In this document: positions 1 through 10,835 of the stretch, in pieces | Layout: every line of letters begins with the position of its first letter | How positions within the stretch are numbered: position 1 is the stretch's first letter | From: PALSA-607 sp963825425 | GTDB lineage: Bacteria; Actinomycetota; Actinomycetes; Acidothermales; Acidothermaceae | Direction of reading: 5' to 3' | Assembly: GCA_963825425.1 (NCBI GenBank) | Contig: CAWGTF010000013.1 | Location: 62,001-126,000, forward strand | DNA length: 64,000 nt | Notes under the pieces: generated by a model | What the model saw: only the letters and a program-made list of their open reading frames with translations | Databases searched by the model: none | What the model was told of the DNA's origin: nothing | Position numbers and translations under genes: made by a program

Positions 1-1236
1 GCTCGTGTCGGCATTGGTCGCCGCCGCGACGTCACTCGGGTCGGTCTTGCCGTACAGCGCCTCGGCCTGCGCCGTGCCGATGTACTCCAGCAGCGCCGTG
101 GCGCCGTCCTTGTTCTTGACCTTCTTGCTCATCATGAACCCGTCGATCGGAGCGTCAATGGAGTCTTGGGCGTTGGCCGGGTCGATCGCCGGGTACGGGA
201 AGAAGTCGAGGTCGTCGAGGTCGGCGCCGGTGAACTGCTGGGCGACGAAGGAGCCCAGGAAGTACATGCCGGCCTGCTTGTTGAGCAGGCTCTTGGCGGC
301 GTCCTGCCAGATGCGGCCGTTCGCACCGGGCTGCTGGTAGGGCAGGATCTCGGTCCACTGGTTGAACACGTGAGCACCTTCGGGTCGTCCCACGGGACCT
401 TGTGCGCCATCAGGTCCATGTGGAACTGGAACCCGTTCAGGCGCATGTTGATGATGTCGAACGTGCCCAGGGCCGGCCAAGCCGTCCTTCTCGCCCATGG
501 CCATCGGCACGAGGCCGTCCTTCTGCATCTGCTTCTGCAGTGCGACGAAGGCGTCCCACGTCGCGGGGATCTGGTAACCCTTCGCGGCGAAGACGCTCTT
601 GCGGTAGAAGATCGCACCATGGGTAGTTGTACAGCGGCACGAAGTAGTAGTGCCCGTCGTCGCCCTTGGACGCGGCCTTGAAGGCGTCCGAGAAGTTGGC
701 ACCGATCTTGTCCCACACGTCGTCGATCGGCGTCGCCAGGCCTTGCGAGGCGAAGAACCGCATGCGGAATCCGGCGAACCAGGTGAACAGGTCGTCAGGC
801 GTGCCCTGCAGGTAGTTGTTGATGTTGTTCTGGAAGTCGTTGTGGTCGACGGTGTTGATGGTGACCTTCGCGTTCGGGTTCGCCGACGTGAATCCGGCGA
901 TCGTCGCCGCGAAAGCGCCCTTCGGCACCGCGTCGGAGTAGTTCGAGCCGAACGAGATCGTGCCGCTCGCGGCTCCGCCGCCGGGGCCGCCGAGCTGGCC
1001 GGCGCAGCGGCAGCCGAGCTGGACGGCGCGGCAGCAGCCGAGCTGGACGGCGCAGCGGCAGCCGAGGTCGCAGCGGCCGAGCTGGACGGCGCAGTGGTCT
1101 TCTTGCTGCTGCTGCATGCTTCGAGCAGCGCGCCGGGGACGACGGCAAGTCCGGCAGCGCCCGCCAGACCCTTGAGTACGGATCGACGACTCAGTGGCGA
1201 CTGCGCGCCGGGCGTACCGGACTCGGAGTCCGACAT
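1..1236 (-). CDS. Sugar ABC transporter substrate-binding lipoprotein (partial, frameshifted)
   Basis: Extracellular solute-binding protein of a carbohydrate ABC transporter (MalE/SBP_bac_1-like). It reads leftward from an ATG at 1236 and runs off the window, so the C-terminus and any permease genes are not seen. The N-terminus has a twin-arginine motif SRRSVLK (residues 16-22), a hydrophobic stretch and a lipobox LLEAC with Cys41, followed by a Ser/Ala/Pro linker built of near-identical repeats, which predicts a Tat-exported lipoprotein. The mature part starts near ASGTISFGSNYSD and includes a typical binding-lobe segment (GTFDIINMRLNGFQ). The coding sequence changes frame near 970, 620, 480 and 375, yet protein similarity continues through each break, so these look like indel errors. 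The substrate is unknown; the neighbouring GH42 and gal genes make a galactoside or oligosaccharide plausible (inference). Confidence 0.85.
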   Translation of the reverse strand, partial: MSDSESGTPGAQSPLSRRSVLKGLAGAAGLAVVPGALLEACSSSKKTTAPSSSAAATSAAAAPSSSAAAAPSSSAAAAPASSAAPAAEPRAARSRSARTTPTRCRRALSRRRSPDSRRRTRTRRSPSTPSTTTTSRTTSTTTCRARLTTCSPGSPDSACGSSPRKAWRRRSTTCGTRSVPTSRTPSRPRPRATTGTTTSCRCTTTHGAIFYRKSVFAAKGYQIPATWDAFVALQKQMQKDGLVPMAMGEKDGLAGPGHVRHHQHAPERVPVPHGPDGAQGPVGRPEGAHVFNQWTEILPYQQPGANGRIWQDAAKSLLNKQAGMYFLGSFVAQQFTGADLDDLDFFPYPAIDPANAQDSIDAPIDGFMMSKKVKNKDGATALLEYIGTAQAEALYGKTDPSDVAAATNADTS

Positions 1237-1573
1237 TGGTGCCTCCATCAGTGTGGTGAGAGGGAACGAGGGCGTGTGTGGGGGATCGCGAACGCTTGCA
1301 CAACAGATTCGAGCGGGACCCATCAGAAGCGCTCACAGCAAACCGCTCGCTCGGAGGTCTGTCAAGCATGGCGAAGGTTGCGATTCGGTCTCGCCGCTGC
1401 GTATCCAAATCGAGTCAGTATCGCTGCAAGAGCGTGACTTCGAGGCGTACAGCCAACGTTCGCGCGCCGCCGCGCTATGCCGGACGGGCGGCAGGCGAGG
1501 GTTCGATGTGCGAATGCCGTCACACGCGGGATCTTGTGTGAACGTGGCGCGTTCTGTGTAGGCTGACGCAGCT
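1237..1573. other. Divergent intergenic region between binding protein and beta-galactosidase
   Basis: A 337-base gap separates the divergently transcribed binding protein and GH42 genes and must hold both promoters. I see one LacI-type operator candidate (1287-1300) and a weaker AGCGCT-centred half match near 1328-1337, but no convincing -35/-10 pair. Frames open here are arginine-rich shadows. Confidence 0.5.
1287..1300. promoter_or_regulatory. LacI/GalR-type operator candidate
   Basis: CGCGAACGCTTGCA agrees with the general LacI-family operator pattern TGNNARCGNTNNCA at all fixed positions but the first. It lies about 50 bases upstream of the binding-protein start. No regulator is adjacent on that side, so which protein binds is unknown; the LacI gene at 11403-12426 is one candidate. 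Confidence 0.35.
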
Positions 1574-3640
1574 ATGACGACTCCTAGCAGCAACCGTCGC
1601 TGGCCGCGCGTGCCAGGTATCGCCTTCGGTGGCGATTACAACCCAGAGCAGTGGCCTGAGGACATCTGGGCCGAAGATATCGCACTAATGGGCGAAGCGG
1701 GCGTATCGATGGTCACCGTCGGCGTCTTTTCCTGGGCACTCCTCGAGCCGACGCAGGGCAGCTACGACTTCGGCTGGCTCGACCGAGTCATGGACCTCCT
1801 CGCCGCCGCACCAGATTGGCGTCGATCTGGCCACCGCAACCGCCTCGCCTCCCCCGTGGTTCTCGCATCGCTATCCCGAGAGCCTGCCGGTGACCCGCGA
1901 AGGTCACCGCCTCTGGCAGGGCGCCCGCCAGGCGTACTGCCCGAGCTCGACCGCATACCGGGCGGCGTCAACGGCGCTCGCCGGTGCGTTGGCGAACCGC
2001 TACGGAACCCATCCCGCCTTGGTGATGTGGCACGTGAACAACGAGTACGGCTGCCACACTCCGGAGTGCTTCTGCGACGCGAGCGCCGCCGCGTTCCGCC
2101 GCTGGCTGCGCGAGCGCTACGGCGATCTCGGTCGACTGAACGAGGCGTGGGGTACCGCGTTTTGGAGCCAGCGCTACACCGACTGGGAGCAGGTCATTCC
2201 GCCACGGCTCACGCCGGCGTCGAGCAATCCGACCCAGAACCTCGACTGGAAGCGCTTTTGCAGCGACGAGCTGCTCGCCTGCTTCGTCGCCGAGCGCGAC
2301 GTGCTGCGCGCCATCACCCCAGATCTGCCGATCACGACCAACTTCATGGGGGCCTTCAAGCCGGTCGACTACTTCAGCTGGGCACCGCACGAGGACGTCG
2401 TCTCCGACGACCACTACCTGCTGGGCTGCCGACCCCGCCAACCACATTCGCCTCTCGATGTCGGCCGATCTGATGCGGTCGCTCGGCGGCGGCAATCCGT
2501 GGATCTTGATGGAGCAGTCGACGAGCGCGGTGAACTGGCAGCCACGCAACCTTGCGAAGGCCCCTGGCCAGCTGAAGCGCAACAGCCTGCAACATGTCGC
2601 GCGGGGCGCCGACGCGATCTGCTTCTTCCAGTGGCGAGCGTCGCGGCCGCGGTGCGGAGAAGTTCCACTCGGGGATGCTGCCGCACGCCGGAACCGATAC
2701 CCGAGTGTGGCGCGAGGTCACGGCACTGGGTGCGGACCTGAAGACGCTCGCCGAGGTCGCCGGTAGCCGGGTTGAGTGCGACGTCGCGATCGTCTGGGAC
2801 TGGCCGGCGTGGTGGGCCGTCGAACTCGACTCGCACCCCTCGGCCGACGTCCGGTACCTCGATCTGGTGCAGCGCGACCTACGACGCGTTCTGGCACCTC
2901 GATGTCACCGTCGATTTCGTCCGCCCTGACGCCGACCTGTCCGGCTACAAGATCGTCGCCGTTCCCAGCCTTTACCTCGTGAGCGACGACGCGGCGGCGA
3001 ATCTGAGCCGCTACGTCGAGGCCGGCGGCCATCTCGTCTGCAACTTCTTCAGCGGCATCGTCGACCCGAATGATGCGATGCGGCTCGGCGGCTACCCGGG
3101 TGCCTTCCGCCAGCTCCTCGGCGTCCGCGTTGAAGAGTTCTACCCGCTGCTGGAGCACCAGACCGTCACCCTCGCCGACGGCGCAACCGGCCGGGTCTGG
3201 ACCGAGTTGCTCACGCCCGCCGGCGCGCAGGTTGTCACGACGTACGTCGACGGGCCGCTGCCCGGGTCGCCCGCGATCACCCGCCGCGACGTCGGAACTG
3301 GCGTCGCGTACTACATCACGACATTTCTGGACGCCGCCTCGCACGCGGCGATTGCTCCATGGCGTCTGCGACGCGGCAGCAGTGGCCACGCGGAGCAGCC
3401 AAAACGATGTCGGGACTCCTATCATCAATGCCGACGGCATCGAGGCGGCCGGGATCGAGACGATCCGCCGGCGAGCCGAGGGCGCAAGCTACCTGTTCGT
3501 CATCAATCACACGGATCGGGAGGTCGATGTGCCTGCCGCCGGGGTCGAATTGTTGAGCGGGACACCCGCGACACGGTTCGGTGCACGTCGCCGCTGGCGG
3601 CGTCGCCGTCGTGCGTGAAGAGGCGCGCCACTGCTCGTAG
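1574..3640 (+). CDS. Beta-galactosidase, glycoside hydrolase family 42 (frameshifted)
   Basis: Hydrolyses terminal beta-D-galactosides, supplying galactose to the Leloir genes just downstream. The N-terminus FGGDYNPEQWPEDIW is the GH42 signature. The acid/base glutamate sits in WHVNNEYG (about residue 156) and the nucleophile glutamate in ILMEQST (about residue 312). The family's zinc-site cysteines are seen in AYCPSS and CHTPECFCD. No signal peptide, so it should act in the cytoplasm on imported oligosaccharides. Frame changes occur near 1820, 2440, 2640, 2880, 3350 and 3580; with the last one repaired the protein ends VAVVREEARHCS at a TAG at 3638-3640, giving about 690 residues, normal for GH42. 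The DeoR regulator begins 16 bases after the stop. Confidence 0.92.
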
Positions 3641-3655
3641 TCACACTGCGGTGGG

Positions 3656-4480
3656 GTGAGCGCTGTGCTCGCGAAACAACGGCAGTCGATGATCCTCGAG
3701 CACGTCAGGCGCTCGGGCGGGGTGCGGGTCAGCGAACTGACCGAACTCCTCGGGGTTTCCGACATGACGGTTCGACGCGACCTTGACGTGTTGGCCCGCC
3801 ACAACCTGATCGAGAAGGTGCACGGCGGCGCGACCGTCGCGTCGGCTCCGAGCATGGACGAGCCTGGGTTCGTCGCCAAGTCATCGCGCGAGCTTTCGGA
3901 GAAGGAAGCCATCGCGCTGGCGGCCGCTCGACTCGTGCGCCCGGGCACCGCGATCGCGCTCTCCGGGGGCACGACGACATTCGCGCTCGCGCAGCGCATC
4001 ACCCACGTACGTGACCTCACGATCGTGACCAACTCGATCCGAGTCATCGATGTCCTGCAACAGGCGCCCGGCGCGCCGACCGTGATTCTCACCGGTGGGA
4101 TCCGCACGCCGTCCGACGCGCTTGTCGGTCCGGTCGCCGACCTGGCCATCCGGTCGCTGCACTTCGACATCTTCTTCCTCGGTTGCCACGGCATGGATCC
4201 GCACGCCGGGCTCACCACACCCAACCTCGCCGAGTCAGAGACCAACCGGGCGTTCATTCGCGGCGCTCGTCAGGTGGTGCTCCTCGCCGACCACACGAAG
4301 TGGGGCACGGTGGGGCTGAGCTCGTTTGCCGACCTCGACGAGGCCGACGTGCTGATCACCGATCCCGGCTTGTCCGACGACGCCCGCACCGCGGCGTCCG
4401 AGCACATCGACCGCGTCATCGTGGCCGGCACCGGGCCCGATAGCGAGGCGGGCGGGCTCGCGTCCGTCCGCCAGATCTGA
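3656..4480 (+). CDS. DeoR-family sugar-operon repressor
   Basis: Transcription repressor, 274 residues, intact. The N-terminal DeoR winged helix-turn-helix spans about residues 5-58 (RVSELTELLGVSDMTVRRDL is its recognition segment), followed by the DeoRC sugar-phosphate sensor domain with the usual GGTTT loop (LSGGTTTFALA) and the C-terminal LLADHTKWG motif. DeoR proteins release DNA when they bind a phosphorylated sugar intermediate. The start is the GTG at 3656. It lies between the GH42 gene and galT, and the direct repeats and palindromes at 4501-4579 just after its stop are likely targets, so it probably controls galT-galE-galK and perhaps the beta-galactosidase (inference). Confidence 0.93.
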   Translation: MSAVLAKQRQSMILEHVRRSGGVRVSELTELLGVSDMTVRRDLDVLARHNLIEKVHGGATVASAPSMDEPGFVAKSSRELSEKEAIALAAARLVRPGTAIALSGGTTTFALAQRITHVRDLTIVTNSIRVIDVLQQAPGAPTVILTGGIRTPSDALVGPVADLAIRSLHFDIFFLGCHGMDPHAGLTTPNLAESETNRAFIRGARQVVLLADHTKWGTVGLSSFADLDEADVLITDPGLSDDARTAASEHIDRVIVAGTGPDSEAGGLASVRQI

Positions 4481-4500
4481 CAGCTTGGGCGGCCGCCTCG

Positions 4501-4579
4501 CTAACCACCAGCGTTAGCTAATCACCAGAGCTAAACGAGTCCGAACAACGTCGCGCTATCGTTCTTGTTGACTTCAACA
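4501..4579. promoter_or_regulatory. Putative DeoR operator cluster upstream of galT
   Basis: The 202-base gap between the DeoR gene and galT contains two direct copies of CTAAYCACCAG (4501-4511 and 4518-4528), an internal palindrome TTAGCTAA (4514-4521), the inverted pair CTAAC-N7-GTTAG (4501-4517), and further on TGTTGA-ct-TCAACA (4566-4579). Such clustered repeats upstream of galT fit repressor binding. No clear -10 box was found. Confidence 0.5.
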
Positions 4580-4682
4580 GGTTTCCTGTGCCAGCCTCGG
4601 GCCGACCTTTGCTCGTAGCGCCAAGACGTCCAATCGCGAAAGGCAGGCAGCTGGTGGTTGCGGAGGCACGGGACGCAGCCCG

Positions 4683-5836
4683 GTGAGTGCACCGCCCGAT
4701 CTTGAGCATGCGCACAAGACGAACACGTTGCTGTCCGATGGCCGCGAGTTGATCTATTTCGACGAGCCCGCCAACCACACCGACCGCACGCAGATCGTCG
4801 ACCGACGCACGCTGCCGACGTCCCATCCCTCATCGACGCTGCGCCTGGATCGGATCCTCGACGAGTGGGTAGCGATCGCCGGTCACCGGCAGACGCGCAC
4901 CTACCTGCCGCCCGACAGTGAGTGTCCGTTGTGCCCGTCGAGTGCGGCCTACGCATCGGAGATCCCGGCGACCGACTACGACGTCGTGGTGTTCGAGAAC
5001 CGCTTTCCCTCGTTTTCCCTGGGCCCATGGGTCTCCGAGGAGATCGAGGCACACCGGGGCCAACGGCGACGGTCTGTTCGCGACCGCACCAGGGTTCGGT
5101 CGCTGCGAGGTCGTGTGCTTCACCTCAGACCACGACGCCGCGTTTTCCTCGCTCTCGCCAGCCCGGGTCCGCACGGTCATCGACGCGTGGGTCGACCGCA
5201 CGCAGGAGCTCTCGCAGAACCCAAAGATCGAGCAAGTCTTCTGTTTCGAGAACCGCGGCGAAGAGATCGGGGTCACCCTCAGCCACCCGCACGGGCAGAT
5301 CTACGGCTACCCCTACGTCACACCTCGCACCAAGCAGATGCTGGCGAGCGCGCGCGCCCACGCCGACGCGACCGGGCGCAACCTGTTCGCTGACGTCGTC
5401 ACCGCGGAGATCAAGTCCGGTGAGCGCCTCGTGGTGCAGTCGCGCGTAGTGGACTGCCTTCGTTCCGTTCTCGGCACGATGGCCGCTCGAAGTGCATCTC
5501 TACCCCAACCGCCAGGTACCCGATCTTCCATCGCTTACGGACGACGAGCGCGCCGACCTGAGCCGCGTCTACCTCGAGGTCCTGCGGCGGATGGAAGCCG
5601 TCTACGACGACTCACTGCCCTACATCGCCGCCTGGCACCAGGCGCCAGTCAGGGTCGACCGCGATCTCGCGTATCTTCACCTCGAGGTGTTCTCGATCAG
5701 GAGAGCCCCGGGGAAGCTGAAGTACCTCGCGGGCTCGGAGTCGGCCATGGGGGCCTTCGTGAACGACGTACTGCCCGAAGAGGCGGCCAAGCTGCTGCGC
5801 TCCGTGACACCGCGACACGGCCGACCTCACAGCTGA
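4683..5836 (+). CDS. galT: Galactose-1-phosphate uridylyltransferase (frameshifted)
   Basis: Transfers UMP from UDP-glucose to galactose-1-phosphate, the second Leloir step. It begins at a GTG (4683). The active-site SHPHGQIYGYPY is present, with the uridylylated histidine in the HPH triplet, and a CPLC pair near residue 80 matches the family's metal-binding cysteines. The C-terminal part has HLYPNRQVPDL and AAWHQAP. Frame changes near 5060 and 5450 split the protein into three pieces; joined they make about 380 residues, close to the normal length. It is followed by galE after 54 bases, in the order galT-galE-galK. Confidence 0.95.
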
Positions 5837-5890
5837 CGCCGCCGCGTACGGCGCCGCCCAGTACAACACGGCAGAGTCCGGCCACCTTCG

Positions 5891-6852
5891 GTGAAGCTGC
5901 TCGTCACCGGCGGCGCGGGCTATATCGGAAGCGTCGTCAGCCGGCTGCTGCTCGATGAAGGGCACGACGTCACTGTTCTCGACGACCTGTCGACCGGACA
6001 CGCCGACGCGGTTGCGGACGGCGCCGAGTTTGTCGAGACCGACCTCAGCCACGCAGACGACGTCCTCGCGAGTGCGCGCTACGACGGCGTGCTGCACTTC
6101 GCGGCGAAGTCGCTCGTCGGTGAGTCGATGGTCGAGCCGTCGCGGTACTGGCGCAACAATGTCGGCGGCAGCCGCGACCTGCTCGACGCGGTGACCGCAC
6201 ACGGCGTCCCGCGATTCGTTTTTTCTTCTACTGCAGCGGTTTACGGCGAACCCGACGAGATACCGATCCGTGAGACCGCAGCCACCCGGCCGACGAATGC
6301 CTACGGTGCGACGAAGCTCGCCGTCGATCTGATGATCCGCGACGAGACGATGGCGCACGGGCTCGGCGCCGTCAGCTTGCGCTACTTCAACGTCGCAGGC
6401 GCATCGCGTGGCGCCGGCGAGCGGCACGCTCCCGAGACGCACCTCATCCCGATCGCGCTCGACGTCGCGGCTGGCCGGCGGGCTGCACTCGATGTGTACG
6501 GCACTGACTGGCCCACTCCCGACGGCACATGCATTCGCGACTACGTCCACGTCGAAGACCTCGCCCGAGCACATGTGCTTGCGCTACACGCGGCACGGGA
6601 GGGCACCCACCTGGTGTGCAATCTCGGGAACGGTGGCGGGTTCTCCGTTCGCGAGGTCGTCGACACAGTGCGCGCCGTGACAGGTCGCGATGTACCGATG
6701 CGCGAGACGGCACGGCGGCCCGGCGACCCTGCACAGCTGGTCGCGTCGCACGATGTCGCGTCCGCCGAACTCGGCTGGACGCCGACCGCCGACCTCACCC
6801 GTATCGTCTCCGACGCCTGGGATTTCCACCGGAGCATCGAGAAGGCAGACTC

Positions 6853-6856
<4 letters not shown>
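5891..6856 (+). CDS. galE: UDP-glucose 4-epimerase
   Basis: Interconverts UDP-galactose and UDP-glucose, closing the Leloir cycle. Intact, 321 residues, GTG start. The NAD-binding Rossmann motif GGAGYIG is at residues 7-13; the catalytic Ser/Thr and Tyr-x3-Lys are in FSSTAAVYGEP and NAYGATKLA; CIRDYVHVEDLARAH is the conserved SDR segment. Its TGA overlaps the galK ATG (ATGA), so the two are translationally coupled. Confidence 0.96.
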
Positions 6857-7997
<1,141 letters not shown>

Positions 7998-8117
7998 CAG
8001 CGTCGCCGTGGCTTCGCCTAATCCTCCCTGTCGGTTAGGGTTCCGCCCAGGGATCGTCGGCGTTTCTCGGTGATCCGCGTACGGAGCAGACGTACCCGAT
8101 TGCCAGGGGGAACCGCG

Positions 8118-9183
8118 ATGCGAGTGCTCGGTGCTGTCGCCGCGACGCTTGCGGCGCTGGCTTCGGTGGCGATCGGCGTTCCCAGCGGTGGCGGCTCGGT
8201 GCTGACCGCAGCCCGGCCCCCCAGCCCGCCGGCCGCGGCTGCGCCGTCCCCTACGCCTCGACCCACCACCGGCCAAGGCACGCTGACCCGCGTCGCCGGC
8301 GCCGATCGCATTGCCACCTCTGTCCGGATCTCGCAGGTCGGCTTTCCGAACAAGTCGTCAGCTACTGCGGTCGTGCTCGCGCGGGCCGACGACTTCGCCG
8401 ACGAGCTCGCCGGTGGGCCGCTCGCGGCCCGCTTCCAGGGGCCGCTGTTGCTGACGCCCACCGCGGGACTCACCGACACCGTGCGGACCGAGATACAGCG
8501 GGTCCTCGCCGTCGGCCACACGGTCTACTTGCTCGGCGGTACCGACGCGATCTCCGCGACTGTCGGCACCGACCTGCAAGCCCTCGGCTACACCCCGGTG
8601 CGGGTCGACGGCGCCGACCGATATGACACCGCGGTGAAGATTGCCAACATCCTGGGCGACCCGCCGACCGTGTTCGAGGTCGACGGAACGAACTTTCCCG
8701 ATGGCCTGTCGGCTGGCCCGGCGGCCGCGCTCAGCCATGGAGTCATTCTGTTGACGGCTGGGCACACCCCGGCCCCGGAGACCGCGCAGTACCTCGCGAC
8801 CCATCCGACCGACGTCCGCTACGCGATTGGCGGCCCGGCCGCCGCGTGCCGACCCGACTGCGCAGCCCTTGGTCGGCGCCGACCGCTACGCGACCTCGAT
8901 TGTGGTCGCGAATCAGTTGTTCGCATCACCGTCCATCGTGGCGATCGCAAGTGGCGTCGCGTTCCCAGACGCGCTCTCGGGCGGCGCGCTCGCCGGGATC
9001 GACGGCGCCCCCATGTTGTTGGTCCCGAGCAACGTGCCGCTGCCTGCTTCGATGCGCAGCTACTTCGACCGGTACTCCAACACCGTGCTGTCCGCGTGGC
9101 TGTTCGGCGGCACAGCGGCCGTCAGCACGCCAGTAGCAAAAGCGATCGCACAGGCACTCGTGCTCGTGCCGTCCGCTTCCTAG
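8118..9183 (+). CDS. Secreted cell-wall-binding repeat 2 (CWB2) protein (frameshifted)
   Basis: Exported protein made almost entirely of three CWB2 modules, a family that anchors proteins to cell-wall polymers in Gram-positive bacteria. It starts at an ATG preceded by an AGGGGG Shine-Dalgarno sequence; residues 1-25 form a signal peptide, followed by a Pro/Ala linker. Each repeat begins with a GADR motif (RVAGADRIATS, RVDGADRYDTA, LVGADRYATS) and contains an FPDxLxxGP-type segment. One frame change near 8840 splits repeats 2 and 3. No enzymatic domain is attached, unlike the related protein at 57196-59526. The role is unknown beyond wall association. Confidence 0.85.
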
Positions 9184-9184
9184 T

Positions 9185-9214
9185 ACCGGCCGCGTCGTAG
9201 TACCGGCGGCCGGT
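9185..9214. terminator. Bidirectional hairpin terminator candidate
   Basis: ACCGGCCGC (9185-9193) pairs perfectly with GCGGCCGGT (9206-9214) across a 12-base loop. It fills the gap between two convergent genes (stops at 9183 and 9214). There is no strong T-tract, as is common in actinobacteria. Confidence 0.5.
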
Positions 9215-9606
9215 TATCGCCGGGCGCGGCGGACGGCGATGATCGCAGCCAGTGCGAGGAGCGCAGCCATCCCGCCGGCGGCGGGCTTCGGAACGCGCTT
9301 CACCACCGGCGCGATCTGCGCGAATCGAGCCGAAGCGGCGCCTGCGCCGCCCGGGGACGCCGAACTAGCTGTGCCGCCAGGCTCTGACCCCGCGGACGGG
9401 CCGGGTGCCGCACCCGGCTCAGGCCCAAGGTGCAACTTGACCCGAGCGCCGTCGACCACCGTCGTGACGCCCTCGCGCATCGCATCGACGCCGCGCTTGG
9501 CGACCCGCTTGGGGTCGAGCCGGCCGGCGATCGTGTCGACCGTGTTCGCAAGCTCCTCGCGGGTGCGTTCGATCGAGCGCAGCAACTCTTCGGGATCACT
9601 GGCCAC
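9214..9606 (-). CDS. DUF3618 small membrane protein
   Basis: Intact, 130 residues. The N-terminal half has the DUF3618 pattern (DPEELLRSIERTREELANTV, then DTIAGRLDPKRVAKRG), predicted helical. A Gly/Ser/Pro-rich middle follows, and one C-terminal transmembrane segment (GGMAALLALAAIIAVRR) ends in positive charges. The family is widespread in actinobacteria, often near phage-holin-like DUF1469 proteins, but has no proven function. It faces the CWB2 gene and lies 43 bases downstream of the glucose dehydrogenase gene on the same strand. Confidence 0.8.
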   Translation of the reverse strand: MASDPEELLRSIERTREELANTVDTIAGRLDPKRVAKRGVDAMREGVTTVVDGARVKLHLGPEPGAAPGPSAGSEPGGTASSASPGGAGAASARFAQIAPVVKRVPKPAAGGMAALLALAAIIAVRRARR

Positions 9607-9648
9607 GGTTTGACACTCCTCGACGATCGCCGATCTGGTGGGCGGGAC

Positions 9649-10701
9649 TTAGTTTCGCAGGTCGATCGCGACTTTGACATCGTCGTCATTGCGGGCGAGC
9701 GCATCGGCGAAGTTCGTCAACGGGACCTTACGGCTCACGAGTCGCGCGAGCCAGCCGAGGTCGGCTTTCGCTAAGGCCTCGGCGGCTTGTTCGTAGTGCC
9801 GCCGTGCGGCGTTGACGCTGCCGAACAACACGATGTTCTCCAGCACGATCTGCTTGTTGATCATGTTCAAACTGGTCGGCACTTCGCGGGCGCCCCCAGA
9901 GATTCCAGCAAGACAGATGACCGCGTCGTTGGCGACGATGTTGGTCAGCTCGAACACGAGCGGGCCGTACCCGGTGCACTCGATCACGATGTCCGGCTTG
10001 ACCCCGACGGCCGACACCTCGCCGCTGTGGTAGGTCGCACCGAGGTCGGCAACGATCGCCGGCTTCGGACCAGAATCGATCCGGTCGAGAACATGAACCT
10101 CATAACCGCGCTGGACGCCGAGGAGTGCCGCCAGTAGTCCGATCGGCCCCGCCCCCGTGATGAGGGCGACCTTGCGGTCGAACGGCGCCCGCGACGCGAT
10201 CTTCTCGCTCTGCTCCCACGCTTTGGACACGACCGATGTCGGCTCCATCAGGACGCCGCAGTCGCCAAGTCGCGCATCGAGTTTGACCGCGAACTCGGGT
10301 TCGACCCGCCACTGACTGGCCGCGTACCCGTTGCGCTCCTTGATGCCCCGCTCGGTGTAGTTGCCGTTGCGACAGAAGTCCCACTGACCCATCCCGCACG
10401 GCTCGCACGGCAGCGGGTCAGGACGCCGCACGATGCCCGCCACCAGGTCGCCGGGTGCGAAGCCACTCCCCGCTGGCGCGTCGATCACCTGCCCAAGAGA
10501 TTCGTGGCCCAGGACCAGGCGGTCCTCGCCGGGTGGCACCCAGCCGTATCCCTCTTGGATGATCTCGATGTCGGTGCCGCACACGCCGACCAGCAGGCCC
10601 TGCACGAGGAGCGCGCCCTCGTCGGGCAACGGATCGGCATGGTCCGTGACTGCCGCGGTGTCGGGTTTGCCCGGCACCACCGACAATGCTCTGACGCTCA
10701 C
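9649..10701 (-). CDS. Glucose 1-dehydrogenase, zinc-dependent MDR family
   Basis: Medium-chain alcohol dehydrogenase superfamily, closest in pattern to archaeal-type glucose dehydrogenases that oxidise glucose to gluconolactone with NAD(P). Catalytic-zinc ligands are in GVCGTDIE and LVLGHESLG; structural-zinc cysteines in PCEPCGMGQWDFC; the nucleotide fold has GAGPIGLLAALLG. Intact, about 350 residues. An upstream in-frame ATG exists at 10719, but a GGGGAGG ribosome-binding site lies directly before the GTG at 10701, giving MSVRALSVVPGKPDT as the N-terminus, so GTG is chosen. Substrate is inferred from family; another polyol or aldose is possible. Confidence 0.85.
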   Translation of the reverse strand: MSVRALSVVPGKPDTAAVTDHADPLPDEGALLVQGLLVGVCGTDIEIIQEGYGWVPPGEDRLVLGHESLGQVIDAPAGSGFAPGDLVAGIVRRPDPLPCEPCGMGQWDFCRNGNYTERGIKERNGYAASQWRVEPEFAVKLDARLGDCGVLMEPTSVVSKAWEQSEKIASRAPFDRKVALITGAGPIGLLAALLGVQRGYEVHVLDRIDSGPKPAIVADLGATYHSGEVSAVGVKPDIVIECTGYGPLVFELTNIVANDAVICLAGISGGAREVPTSLNMINKQIVLENIVLFGSVNAARRHYEQAAEALAKADLGWLARLVSRKVPLTNFADALARNDDDVKVAIDLRN

Positions 10702-10835
10702 GCTGCCTCCCCCGCCCATCGACGTCCCGCCCTCGTTTGGCGAAACCCTTGGGCCACATCATGGCCCAGCGTGCGCTGGACGCTCGAGGTGGCCGTCGGC
10801 CCCTTCGCCGCGGGCAGCCAGGTAGCGTTCTGACA

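Noticed and set aside
650..1561. Plus-strand 303-codon frame opposite the binding protein
   Set aside because: Its Ala-Glu-Leu-Asp-Gly repeats are the reverse complement of the Ser/Ala/Pro lipoprotein linker; no family similarity.
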